From NCBI GenBank assembly GCA_963786985.1, contig CAWBBL010000018.1:124001-188000 (forward strand): a stretch of DNA of 64,000 bases, read 5' to 3'. The notes under the pieces are model-generated. The model ran no database searches. It was not told where the DNA came from and saw only the letters and a program-made list of their open reading frames with translations. Made by a program: the position numbers and the translations under genes. This stretch comes from Desertimonas sp963786985 (GTDB lineage: Bacteria; Actinomycetota; Acidimicrobiia; Acidimicrobiales; Ilumatobacteraceae). This document shows positions 43,234 through 51,613 of the stretch, one piece after another (the first letter of the stretch is position 1; the number at the start of each line of letters is the position of its first letter).

Positions 43234-45141
43234 ATGGACGAGACGACGCCGTTTGCCCGGTGGATCGGTCCGCACGGATTGGCCCATCAGCCGGGCCTCG
43301 ACGGGCTCCGCGGGCTGGCCGTCGCCGCCGTCGTCGCGTTTCATCTCGGCATCGACCAGGTAGGCGGCGGCTTCCTCGGCGTCTCGCTGTTCTTCACCCT
43401 CTCTGGTCTGCTGATCGGAACACTGATCCTCGACGAGGTCGTCTCCACCGGGCGGTTCTCGCTGCCGGCGTTCTGTCGCCGGCGAGCCCGGCGGCTGCTG
43501 CCGCCAGCACTCGTGACGTTGGCGGTGATCGCCGTCGGGCGGGTGTTGATCCCGGCCCTCCACGCGACCACACGCGGTGACGTCATCGCTGCCGGCCTCA
43601 ACGTCGCCAACTGGCACTTGCTCGCCGAGGGATCGTCCTACGCCGACCTGTTCGGCGGACCGAGCGCAGTCCTGCACTTCTGGAGCCTGGCGATCGAAGA
43701 GCAGTTCTATCTCGCCGTCGGGCTGGTCGCCGTGCTCGTCGCCGGGCGAGCCCGTCGGCCGGTGCGCCTCGTGTTCGTCATCGCCGTGTCGACTGCCACG
43801 CTGTCGTTCTTCCTGCCGATCGTCGCCGGCGCCGAGATCGATCGGATGTACTACGGCAGCGACACACGGGCCGGCGAGCTGATGGTCGGCGTCGCGGCAG
43901 CAGCGGTGCTGATGTCTGGTCGACGCCGGGCGGTGATGCTGGCCCGCAGCCGGTGGCTGGTGATCGCGGCAGTCGGGGCGATGGCGGTCACGGCGGCCCT
44001 GTGGGTCGTCGCCACGCCAGGAGGCGAGGCGTTGCGGCGTGGCTTGCTGCCGTTGACGTCAGCGTGCTCGTTGCTGCTCATCGTGGGTGCCCTGTTGCCA
44101 GGTGGTCCGGTCGCCGCACTCGCTAGGTCTCGCCCGCTCCGCTGGCTGGGCGGGATCAGCTACGCCGTCTACCTCGTGCACTGGCCGGTGATCGTCATGG
44201 CCAACCGCTTGACGATTGACCGCTCGACGGGCCGGTCCGTCGCCCTCGTGGCGATCTCCCTGGCGCTCGCCCAGCTGACCGTCGTGGTCGTCGAGCACCC
44301 GATTCGCCGGCGGCGGATCGTCGGGCGGCCGTTGGCCGTCGCGGCCACGGCGACGCTCGCCATCGTCGCCGTCACTGCCGTCGTCGACGGTCGTGCCACA
44401 CGGTCGGGTGCCCTACTCGGCGGCCTGGCAGCCGAAGCAGCCGGTGGCGACGCCGGAGAGGCGCAGGCTGGCGGCTCGGCCGCGCGGGTCGCCATCTTCG
44501 GCGACTCGGTCGGTCTCTCTCTGCTGCTCGCCCTCGGCCACACGGCGGTGACGCCGGAGTTCCAACGCGCACCGTCGGAGGTCGACCTGGGGTGCGGAAT
44601 CGCCCTGTCGCCATCGCCGCCGCCCGATCAGCCCGGGGCTTGCGACGACCCGGCCGCCCGGTTCGCCGCCAAGGCAGCGGCCCACGGTGCCGACGCGGCG
44701 ATCCTGATCTCGTGCCAGTGGGAGTTGCTCGCTCAACCGCTTCCCGGCGCCGGCGACGAGCGGTACGTCCTCGGCGATCTGGCCTTCGACGACTATGTCC
44801 GGGCGCGCTATGAGGACATCGCTGACGGGTTGACGGGCGCCGGTGTCGACCGCGTCCTGTGGATGAGTTGCCCCTACCTCAGCGCCACTGTCGGTCTCGA
44901 CGGTCTGTCACCGTGGTTCGTCGACAGTCGCGATCCCGCGCGAGTCGACCGACTCAACACGATCATCGCCAGCGTCGCCGCCGCCCGACCTGACGTCGAG
45001 GTGCTGGCGTTCAGCGACTGGGTCAACCAACGGATCGACGACGCCGCCATCCGCCCCGACGGCTCCCATTTCGAGTATCGCGGTCACAACCCGGCCGCCG
45101 ACGCCTTCGTGGAGTACGTCAACGCCGCGTTAGCCCGCTGA
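43234..45141 (+). CDS. OafA/YrhL-type acyltransferase with SGNH domain
   Basis: 635 residues. The acyltransferase-3 half has about ten helices, the opening GLDGLRGLAVAAVVAFHLGI with catalytic-region His, then FFTLSGLLIGTLIL and WSLAIEEQFYL. A C-terminal SGNH-like domain carries GDS at 423-425 and DGSH with D609 and H612. Such proteins O-acetylate cell-surface sugars, peptidoglycan or secreted glycans. The 3' end overlaps ribF's stop by 12 bp on the opposite strand. Confidence 0.9.
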   Translation: MDETTPFARWIGPHGLAHQPGLDGLRGLAVAAVVAFHLGIDQVGGGFLGVSLFFTLSGLLIGTLILDEVVSTGRFSLPAFCRRRARRLLPPALVTLAVIAVGRVLIPALHATTRGDVIAAGLNVANWHLLAEGSSYADLFGGPSAVLHFWSLAIEEQFYLAVGLVAVLVAGRARRPVRLVFVIAVSTATLSFFLPIVAGAEIDRMYYGSDTRAGELMVGVAAAAVLMSGRRRAVMLARSRWLVIAAVGAMAVTAALWVVATPGGEALRRGLLPLTSACSLLLIVGALLPGGPVAALARSRPLRWLGGISYAVYLVHWPVIVMANRLTIDRSTGRSVALVAISLALAQLTVVVVEHPIRRRRIVGRPLAVAATATLAIVAVTAVVDGRATRSGALLGGLAAEAAGGDAGEAQAGGSAARVAIFGDSVGLSLLLALGHTAVTPEFQRAPSEVDLGCGIALSPSPPPDQPGACDDPAARFAAKAAAHGADAAILISCQWELLAQPLPGAGDERYVLGDLAFDDYVRARYEDIADGLTGAGVDRVLWMSCPYLSATVGLDGLSPWFVDSRDPARVDRLNTIIASVAAARPDVEVLAFSDWVNQRIDDAAIRPDGSHFEYRGHNPAADAFVEYVNAALAR

Positions 45142-46077
45142 CAGCAGCTCCGTGGCGTGGCCCACGTCGAGGCGCAGCTGGGCGACGATCGCCTCGATCC
45201 CGTCGAACTTGCGCTCGCTGCGCAGGAAGTGGGCGAAGCGAACCTTGACGTGCTCGCCGTACAGGTCGCCGTCGAAGTCGAGCAGGTGGGCCTCGAGCAT
45301 CGACGATTCGGCGTGTTCGTAGAACGTCGGCCGACGTCCGAGGTTGATGGCGCACGCGTGCTCGGACCCGTCCGCTCGCTCGAACCACCCGGCGTACACG
45401 CCGTCCGCTGGCATGCAGACGGAGCGCGGCACCGTGACGTTGGCGGTCGGGAAGCCGAGCAGCCGACCGCGCTGGTCGCCCCTCACCACCTCGCCGCGAA
45501 CCTCGTGCAGCCGCCCGAGCATGTTCGCCGCACGGGTGACGTCGCCGCCGGCGAGGGCCCGGCGGATCGCCGTCGAGCTGAGCGGCTCGGTCACGCCATC
45601 GTGCCGCTCGATCAACTCGATCGGACGAACGGCGAAGTCGTTGGCTCGGCCGAGTTTTTCGAGGAGGTCGACGTGCCCGCGTCGATGGGCACCGAAGTGG
45701 AAGTCCTCGCCGACGACCACGGTGCGGACCTGGAGGCCGCGCACGAGGACGCGCCGGACGAACGACTCGGGCGACTCATGGGACTGCTCCTCGTCGAAGG
45801 GCAGCACGACCGTGGCGTCGATGCCCGTGGCAGCGAGGAGTTCGAGGCGCTGCTGCGGATCGGTGAGCAGCTGCGGGGCCGACTCCGGCCGAACCACCAT
45901 CGCCGGGTGACGGTCGAAGGTGAGCACGACGGATCGGGCGCCGGATTCGGCGGCGATCGCCCGCACCTGGTCGATCACTGCTTGATGGCCGAGGTGTACG
46001 CCGTCGTAGGCGCCGATGGTCACCACCGTCCGATCATCCGGCCACGGTGCCGGGTCGACGGCGGTGATCACCTGCAC
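45130..46077 (-). CDS. ribF: Bifunctional riboflavin kinase / FAD synthetase
   Basis: 315 residues from a GTG at 46077. The N-terminal adenylyltransferase has TIGAYDGVHLGHQAVI and VVVGEDFHFGAHRRGHV; the C-terminal kinase has GRLLGFPTANV and INLGRRPTFYEHAESSMLEAHLL (split here as INLGRRPTF / SSMLEAHLL). It makes FMN from riboflavin, then FAD. It is last in the nusA-infB-truB-ribF series, 11 bp after truB. Confidence 0.94.
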   Translation of the reverse strand: MQVITAVDPAPWPDDRTVVTIGAYDGVHLGHQAVIDQVRAIAAESGARSVVLTFDRHPAMVVRPESAPQLLTDPQQRLELLAATGIDATVVLPFDEEQSHESPESFVRRVLVRGLQVRTVVVGEDFHFGAHRRGHVDLLEKLGRANDFAVRPIELIERHDGVTEPLSSTAIRRALAGGDVTRAANMLGRLHEVRGEVVRGDQRGRLLGFPTANVTVPRSVCMPADGVYAGWFERADGSEHACAINLGRRPTFYEHAESSMLEAHLLDFDGDLYGEHVKVRFAHFLRSERKFDGIEAIVAQLRLDVGHATELLSAG

Positions 46078-46088
46078 GCGAGCCGACG

Positions 46089-46973
46089 CTATCCCGTCGC
46101 CAACACGACCGCCGGTTTGGCGGTGCCCTCGCCGAACGATTCGTACACCGCCAGCAGCGTGCCGGCGTCGGTGACCATCGCCCACGGGCCGTCGCCGGCT
46201 GGCGCGGGCAGTGGCTTGCCGACGGCAATCGCGTCGCGAGTCGTGTCGTCGACGGTCACCCTGGCGAGCGCCCGCACCGCCTCGATCGGTGGCAGCAGGG
46301 CACAGCTCTCGGGTGGCGCGGCCTCGCCGATCGTGAACGGCTCGACTGCGGTGCGACGCAAGTTGCGCAGGTGGGCACCGGTGCCGAGGAGCCGACCGAG
46401 GTCGGCGGCCAGCGCACGAACGTAGGTGCCCGGCCCACAGTCGACCTCGACGTGCAGCACCTGCCGGCCGGCGGCACTCGACGGCTCGCCGACGATGTCG
46501 AAGCGGTCGACGCGCACCGGACGCGGTGCCCGCTCGATCTCCTGGCCCTCGCGGGCCAACTCGTGCAACCGCCGGCCGCCGACCTTCAGTGCCGACACCA
46601 TCGGCGGAACCTGTTCGATCTCGCCGAGAAGGTGTTCGGCGATCAGCGCCCGCGCCCGGTCGAGGTCAACCGGCGCAGCGTCGTGGATCGCGGTGACCGC
46701 GCCGTCAGCGTCCAGCGAGTCGGTCTCCACGCCGAGGACGATCTCGCCCGTGTAGCGCTTGCGCCCCTCAGTGATGAACCGCAGCAAGCGAGTGACCATG
46801 CCGATGCCGATGACGAGTACCCCGGTGGCCCCGGGGTCGAGGGTGCCGGCGTGGCCGATGCGCCGTTCGTCGAAGCGCCGCCGCAGTTGGGCGACGACGT
46901 CGTGGCTCGTGACGCCCGCTGGCTTGTCGACGACCGCGACGCCGTGAACCGTCGACGGACGGCGCCTAGCCAT
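46089..46973 (-). CDS. truB: tRNA pseudouridine-55 synthase TruB
   Basis: 294 residues from the ATG at 46973 (MARRRPSTVHGVAVVDKPAG); the frame begins earlier at 46997 within a repeat-B fragment. The catalytic Asp is in GHAGTLDPGATGVLVIG; later KRYTGEIVLGVETDSLDADG and GTYVRALAADLG are family motifs. A short C-terminal extension fits the actinobacterial form. It modifies U55 in the tRNA T-loop. Confidence 0.94.
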   Translation of the reverse strand: MARRRPSTVHGVAVVDKPAGVTSHDVVAQLRRRFDERRIGHAGTLDPGATGVLVIGIGMVTRLLRFITEGRKRYTGEIVLGVETDSLDADGAVTAIHDAAPVDLDRARALIAEHLLGEIEQVPPMVSALKVGGRRLHELAREGQEIERAPRPVRVDRFDIVGEPSSAAGRQVLHVEVDCGPGTYVRALAADLGRLLGTGAHLRNLRRTAVEPFTIGEAAPPESCALLPPIEAVRALARVTVDDTTRDAIAVGKPLPAPAGDGPWAMVTDAGTLLAVYESFGEGTAKPAVVLATG

Positions 46974-46998
46974 CGCCGGCTCGATTGCTCCGACCACC

Positions 46999-47030
46999 CG
47001 ATCTGGGCGGCCTCCGATTCACTGGCCGAG
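46999..47030. repeat. Single arm of family B
   Basis: ATCTGGGCGGCCTCCGATTC is one forward family-B arm with no reverse arm. It lies in the truB-rbfA gap, followed by CGTCGTCATCG-rich sequence. Probably a decayed copy. Confidence 0.6.
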
Positions 47031-47100
47031 TACCGGACGCCGACGTCGTCATCGTCGTCATCGCGACGAACGTTCCGCACGGTTGGGCCGTAGCACTGGC

Positions 47101-47484
47101 CTAGCTGTCGAGCTCGCGGTCGGCGCGCAGGATCTCGTCGATGCGTTCGGCGGCGCGGATCACCTCGTCGGCGCGGAAGTCGAGCACGGGCGTCTTCTTG
47201 GCGCGGATCTGGCGGTTGATCGACGCCTGCATCCGGCGCCGGTGCTGTTCGAGCACCTCGATGATCGCCTCGTCTCCTGACTCGCCGGCCAGCGAGTCGA
47301 AGTAGACGATGGCGCGGTTCAACTCGTTGTCCACGTCGATGCTCGTGATCGTGACGAACGCCAGTCGCTCGTCGTCGATCCGCACGAGCTCCTCGGCCAG
47401 GATCTCGCGCAGGGTCTCGCTGATCCGGGCGCTGCGCGGGTACTTGTGCCGGCCAGCTGGCAGGCGTCGGCGTGTAGCCATCAT
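47101..47484 (-). CDS. rbfA: Ribosome-binding factor A
   Basis: 127 residues from the ATG at 47484; a second ATG follows immediately and GAGGGAG is seven bases before it. KYPRSARISETLREILAEEL, FVTITSIDVDNELNRAIVYF and IRAKKTPVLDFRADEVIRAAE are family motifs. A KH-like protein for 30S maturation and cold adaptation. Confidence 0.95.
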   Translation of the reverse strand: MMATRRRLPAGRHKYPRSARISETLREILAEELVRIDDERLAFVTITSIDVDNELNRAIVYFDSLAGESGDEAIIEVLEQHRRRMQASINRQIRAKKTPVLDFRADEVIRAAERIDEILRADRELDS

Positions 47485-47506
47485 GGCTCCCTCGGAGGAA
47501 GACTGG

Positions 47507-48160
47507 TCAGTCGAAGACGAGTTCGCCGCGCTGGGTCCGCTTGACCTCGGCGACGTCGGAGTGGGCCAACGTGGCGACCGCATTCCACAACGCAACGGCG
47601 TCGTCGCCCTTGGGCGCCTTCGGCATCACCGGCCCGAAGAAGCTGCGCGGCGACTCGGTGTCGGGACCGATGGTGATGATCGGCGTCCCGACGTTCCCGC
47701 CGGTGCGCTCGAGGCCGAGGTCGGACTCCTCGCGGATCACGAGGTCATGGGACTCATCGTCCACGTGCGTGGCGTACTCCGGGTCGAGACCAACGGCGCC
47801 GAGACATTCCCCGGCGAATGACTGGATGTCGGCGTAGGCCTCCTCGCGGCGGCGATGAACGTGCAGCTCCGTGCCCATCGCGGTGTACAGCCTGCCGACG
47901 GCGTCGTTGCCCTCGCGCAAACCGACTTCGTGGAGCACGCGCATCAGCTTGAACGTGGCCAGCGCCCCCGGGCGGTGGCTCACCGCGTAGTCACTGTCCT
48001 TGTCGAGGTTGATGAGGTACAGCGAGATGAACCGCCACCGCACGCTCAGCGCCCGCTCGCTCTGCACGTTGACGACCCACCGCGACGTGATCCAGCACCA
48101 CGGGCAGGCTGGATCGAGGAAGAACTCGGCGTCGTAGCTGGTGGGGATCGGCTCGCTCAT
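47507..48160 (-). CDS. DsbA-family mycothiol-dependent nitroreductase-like protein
   Basis: 217 residues from ATG 48160. The thioredoxin-fold motif is FLDPACPWCWITSRW (CPWC) and the rest (ALATFKLMRVLHEVGLREG, GGNVGTPIITIGPDT, FFGPVMPKAPKGDDA) matches the Rv2466c type, a mycothiol-dependent reductase that activates nitro prodrugs in mycobacteria. It should act in the cytoplasm; no signal peptide. It sits between infB and rbfA, an insertion relative to the usual order. Confidence 0.88.
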   Translation of the reverse strand: MSEPIPTSYDAEFFLDPACPWCWITSRWVVNVQSERALSVRWRFISLYLINLDKDSDYAVSHRPGALATFKLMRVLHEVGLREGNDAVGRLYTAMGTELHVHRRREEAYADIQSFAGECLGAVGLDPEYATHVDDESHDLVIREESDLGLERTGGNVGTPIITIGPDTESPRSFFGPVMPKAPKGDDAVALWNAVATLAHSDVAEVKRTQRGELVFD

Positions 48161-48225
48161 GACCACTGTCTATCGGGCAGGACCGGCCCATGAACCGTTC
48201 GACGGTGTTCGGCGTGAGCAACGGC

Positions 48226-48302
48226 GATCTGGGCGGCCGACAGGCCGGAAATCGGTCCGCACGCCGCCCAGATCGGAGAATGGACCGGAGGCCGCCCAGA
48301 AC
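48226..48302. repeat. Three-arm palindromic repeat, family B copy 3
   Basis: Forward GATCTGGGCGGCC at 48226, reverse CGCCGCCCAGATCGG near 48273 and reverse GGAGGCCGCCCAGA ending near 48300. Spacer AGAATGGACC resembles that of copy 1. It lies 11 bp after the infB stop. Confidence 0.85.
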
Positions 48303-48313
48303 GGCCGCACCGG

Positions 48314-51277
48314 TCAGGTGCGGGCGACCTCTTGCTCGTCGAAGGTTTCGATGAGGTCGCCCTGCTTGAGGTCCTGGAAGTCGGAGAGGCCGATTCCGCA
48401 TTCGAAGCCCTCGCGGACCTCGCGGGCATCATCCTTGAACCGCTTCAACGAAGAGATCTCGCCCTTCCAGATGATCGTGCCGTCGCGCAGGAAGCGAACC
48501 TTCGAGCCGCGGGTGATCACACCGGAGCGCACGTAGCAACCGGCGATCGCCCCGATCCGCGGCACCCGGAAGATCTCGCGCACCTCCGCTTCGCCGGTGA
48601 CGACCTCGGTGTACTCGGGGGCGAGCATGCCGACCATCGCCTGCTCGATCTCCTCGAGCAGCTTGTAGATCACCTCGTAGGTGCGGATCTCGACGTCGGC
48701 GCTGTCGGCGGCATCGCGGGCCTTGCGGTCCGGACGCACGTTGAACCCGATGATCGTGGCGTTCGTCGTGGCGGCCAAGGTGATGTCGTTCTCGGTGATC
48801 GCCCCGACTGCCCGGTGCACGAACGTCAGCTCGACCTCCGGGCGGTCGAGCTTGCGCAGGCTCTCCGTCACCGCCTCGAGGGACCCCTGGACGTCGGCCT
48901 TGAGGATCAGGTTGAGCGTCGCCGTCTCACCCGACTGGATCTGGCTGAAGATGTCCTCCAGCTTCGTGCCGGTCTTCACCCGGGCGTCGCCGCGCTGGGC
49001 CTTCAGGCGCAGACGCTGCTCGCGGGCCTCGGCAACCGTGCGCGCGATCTTCTCGTCCGGCGCCGACCGGAACTCGTCACCGGCCGCCGGGACGGCGGAC
49101 AGCCCGAGCACCTGCACCGGTGTCGACGGACCAGCCGTCTTGATCTGCTCACCCTTGTCGTTGAGCATCGCCCGGACCCGGCCCCACGCCGGTCCGGCGA
49201 CGATCGGATCGCCGACGCTGAGCTCGCCCTTGTCGACGAGCACCGTGGCAACCGGGCCGCGACCGACGTCGAGGTTCGACTCGAGCACGACACCTTTGGC
49301 CCGACCTTCCGGATTCGCCGTCAACTCTTCGAGTTCGGCGACCACGAGCAACTGCTCGAGTAGGTCGTCGATCCCCAACTCCTGGGTGGCTGACAGCTCG
49401 ACGACGATCGTGTCGCCGCCCCACGACTCGGGCACGAGGCCCTGCTCGGCGAGCTGGTTGAGCACCCGCTGGGGGTCGGCGTTGTCCTTGTCGATCTTGT
49501 TCATCGCCACGATGATCGGCACCTCGGCGGCGCGAGCGTGGTTGATCGCCTCGACCGTCTGGGGCATCACCCCGTCGTCGGCCGCGACCACGAGCACGAC
49601 GATGTCGGTCGCTTCGGCACCGCGCGCCCGCATCTGGGTGAAGGCGGCGTGACCGGGCGTGTCGATGAACGTCAGCGGCTGACTGCGCTGGACGACCTGA
49701 TAGGCGCCGATGTGCTGGGTGATGCCACCGGCCTCGCCGGCGACGACGTTGGCCGAGCGGATCTTGTCGAGCAACGTCGTCTTGCCGTGGTCGACGTGAC
49801 CCATCACGGTGACCACCGGCGCCCGCGGCTGCTGGTTCTCGTCATCGTCGGTGTCGTCGAACAACGCCTGGAGCTCGATCTCCTCCTGCTGACCGGGCTC
49901 GACGAGGAGGATCTCGGCGCCGATCTCGAGGGCGAACAGCTCCATCTGGTCGTCCGACAACGTCATCGTCGCTGTCACCATCTCGCCGTTGTTGAGCAGG
50001 AAGCGGACGACGTCGGCCGCCGTGCGGTTCAGCTTGGGACCGAACTCCTGGGCCGAGACGCCGCGCTCGATGACGATCGTCCCCTCCGGGACGGGCGCGT
50101 CGCTGCGCGTGTAGTTGGTGAACTGCGGCTGCAGCTCCTCACGGTCACGGCGACGACGACGGCTGCGGCCGCGGCGTGGTGGACGACGTTGGCCACTCGG
50201 CCGGGAACCCGGTCCACCTGGAGGACCGCCAGGTCCGCCGGGTCCACCAGGACCTGGGCGGCCGCCGCCTGGACGGCCGCTGCCGGGGGTGAACGCGCCA
50301 CCCGGGCGAGCTCCGCCCGGACGCGGCGGGCCACCGGTGCGTGGACCGCTCGGCGGGCCGCTGCGTTGGCCGGGCGCGACGCGGGCGCCGGCACCCGAGG
50401 GTCGAGCACTGCCGGGCGGGGGCGGGATCGGACGACCAGAGGGCGACAGCGGCCGGCCGGGTGGCGGTGGGATCGGCCTGCCCGTCGGTGACAGGGGGCG
50501 ATCCGGTCGGGCCGGAGCACTGACCGGCGCGGCGGCCGTGGCCGACGCTGTGGCGCCGACGGTGGCCGGGGCGGGTCGGGGAGCCGGCGCGGCGGAACGG
50601 GCGCTGGCGGTCTCGGTCGGTCGCGGCGCGACTGGTGCGTCGGGCGATGGGCGGCCCGAGGAGATGACGCGCTCTGCGTGGGCCACCTCGAGCGGGCGAG
50701 CAGTCACCGGCTCGGGTGTTTGGCGGGCCGCTACCTCGGCGAACACGGGCGCCTCGACCTGGGTCGATACCGCCGGGCGCTCTGAACGGACGGGTCGCGT
50801 TGCAGGCTCGACCGGTTCGGCCGGGGCGGCCGCGGCGACGGTCACTTGCTCGGGCTCGACGACCGGCGCGGCGATCGGTTCGGCAGCGGGTTCCGGGGTC
50901 GTCGGCGGTTCGACCGCGGCGACTGGCTCGGGTGCCGGGGCCGCTTCAGCGACGGGGGCGCTCTCGACGCCAACGCTCACGACGTCGTCGGGGGCGATGA
51001 CCTCGGCAGGCTCGGCCGTCTTGTCGACCTCGGGCTCGGCCCGCTTGGCGGCCGCCTTCTTGGCGGGCTTCTTCGCCGGCTTGGGCTCCTCGGGCTGCTC
51101 CTCGCGAGTCAGACCGTCGCGGACCGCGCGGCGACGAATCATGTCGGCATAGGCCTCGTTGAGCGACGACGAGTGGCTCTTCACCGGCACTCCGAGCGCG
51201 GTGGCGAGATCCATCGCCTCGGCGTTCGTCATCCCGAGCTCCTTGGCCAGCTCGTGCACCCTCATGTTCTTCGCCAT
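48314..51277 (-). CDS. infB: Translation initiation factor IF-2
   Basis: 987 residues, long for the family because of the N-terminal region. An IF2_N helix (RVHELAKELGMTNAEAMDLA) is followed by about 400 disordered residues: Ala/Pro/Glu-rich, then Gly/Pro/Arg-rich (GGPGGPGGPPGGPGSRPSG). The G domain has GHVDHGKTTLLD (K499), DTPGHAAFT and NKIDK. The C-terminal domains bind fMet-tRNA. Part of the rimP-nusA-ylxR-infB operon. Confidence 0.96.
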   Translation of the reverse strand: MAKNMRVHELAKELGMTNAEAMDLATALGVPVKSHSSSLNEAYADMIRRRAVRDGLTREEQPEEPKPAKKPAKKAAAKRAEPEVDKTAEPAEVIAPDDVVSVGVESAPVAEAAPAPEPVAAVEPPTTPEPAAEPIAAPVVEPEQVTVAAAAPAEPVEPATRPVRSERPAVSTQVEAPVFAEVAARQTPEPVTARPLEVAHAERVISSGRPSPDAPVAPRPTETASARSAAPAPRPAPATVGATASATAAAPVSAPARPDRPLSPTGRPIPPPPGRPLSPSGRPIPPPPGSARPSGAGARVAPGQRSGPPSGPRTGGPPRPGGARPGGAFTPGSGRPGGGRPGPGGPGGPGGPPGGPGSRPSGQRRPPRRGRSRRRRRDREELQPQFTNYTRSDAPVPEGTIVIERGVSAQEFGPKLNRTAADVVRFLLNNGEMVTATMTLSDDQMELFALEIGAEILLVEPGQQEEIELQALFDDTDDDENQQPRAPVVTVMGHVDHGKTTLLDKIRSANVVAGEAGGITQHIGAYQVVQRSQPLTFIDTPGHAAFTQMRARGAEATDIVVLVVAADDGVMPQTVEAINHARAAEVPIIVAMNKIDKDNADPQRVLNQLAEQGLVPESWGGDTIVVELSATQELGIDDLLEQLLVVAELEELTANPEGRAKGVVLESNLDVGRGPVATVLVDKGELSVGDPIVAGPAWGRVRAMLNDKGEQIKTAGPSTPVQVLGLSAVPAAGDEFRSAPDEKIARTVAEAREQRLRLKAQRGDARVKTGTKLEDIFSQIQSGETATLNLILKADVQGSLEAVTESLRKLDRPEVELTFVHRAVGAITENDITLAATTNATIIGFNVRPDRKARDAADSADVEIRTYEVIYKLLEEIEQAMVGMLAPEYTEVVTGEAEVREIFRVPRIGAIAGCYVRSGVITRGSKVRFLRDGTIIWKGEISSLKRFKDDAREVREGFECGIGLSDFQDLKQGDLIETFDEQEVART

Positions 51278-51289
51278 GCGTCCTCAGAC

Positions 51290-51613
51290 CTACCCTCTCA
51301 CCACTTCTCTCAGCGTCCGGACCAGCTCGTCGAGCGCCGCCACGCTGACCGGCTGCCGAAACGCCTTGTCAAAGCCTCGCCGCTTTCGAGCGATTTGCAA
51401 ACACTCAACTGCTGGATTGCACAGCCAGGCTCCGCGCCCAGCCGCCGTGCGACTGGTCATCACACTTCCGTCTGGGCGGCGGGCGACCCGAATCAGGGCG
51501 GCCTGCGGCCGCCGCGTCCGACACCCGATGCAGGTGCGCTCTGGCTGCCCCGTGCTACTCAGGAGCGGCCTCCGTGTCTTCGTCCCCAGCAGCGATCTTG
51601 TCGGCCACCACAC
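51290..51613 (-). CDS. ylxR: YlxR/DUF448 RNA-binding protein
   Basis: Core is about 90 residues: ERTCIGCRTRRPQAALIRVA, then AAGRGAWLCNPAVECLQIARK and KAFRQPVSV. The gene follows nusA and has no ATG, GTG or TTG between the nusA stop and the core. The nearest start codon is a GTG at 51613, inside the nusA tail repeat in another frame; a CTG at 51562, overlapping the nusA stop region, is the alternative. The protein (RnpM in Bacillus) binds RNase P RNA. It ends 12 bp before infB's start. Confidence 0.8.
   Translation of the reverse strand: MWWPTRSLLGTKTRRPLLSSTGQPERTCIGCRTRRPQAALIRVARRPDGSVMTSRTAAGRGAWLCNPAVECLQIARKRRGFDKAFRQPVSVAALDELVRTLREVVRG

Noticed and set aside
51471..51520. Another family B copy (TCTGGGCGGC, GGGCGGCCTGCGG)
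   Set aside because: Lies within the conserved core of ylxR and lacks the arm order; more likely coding coincidence.
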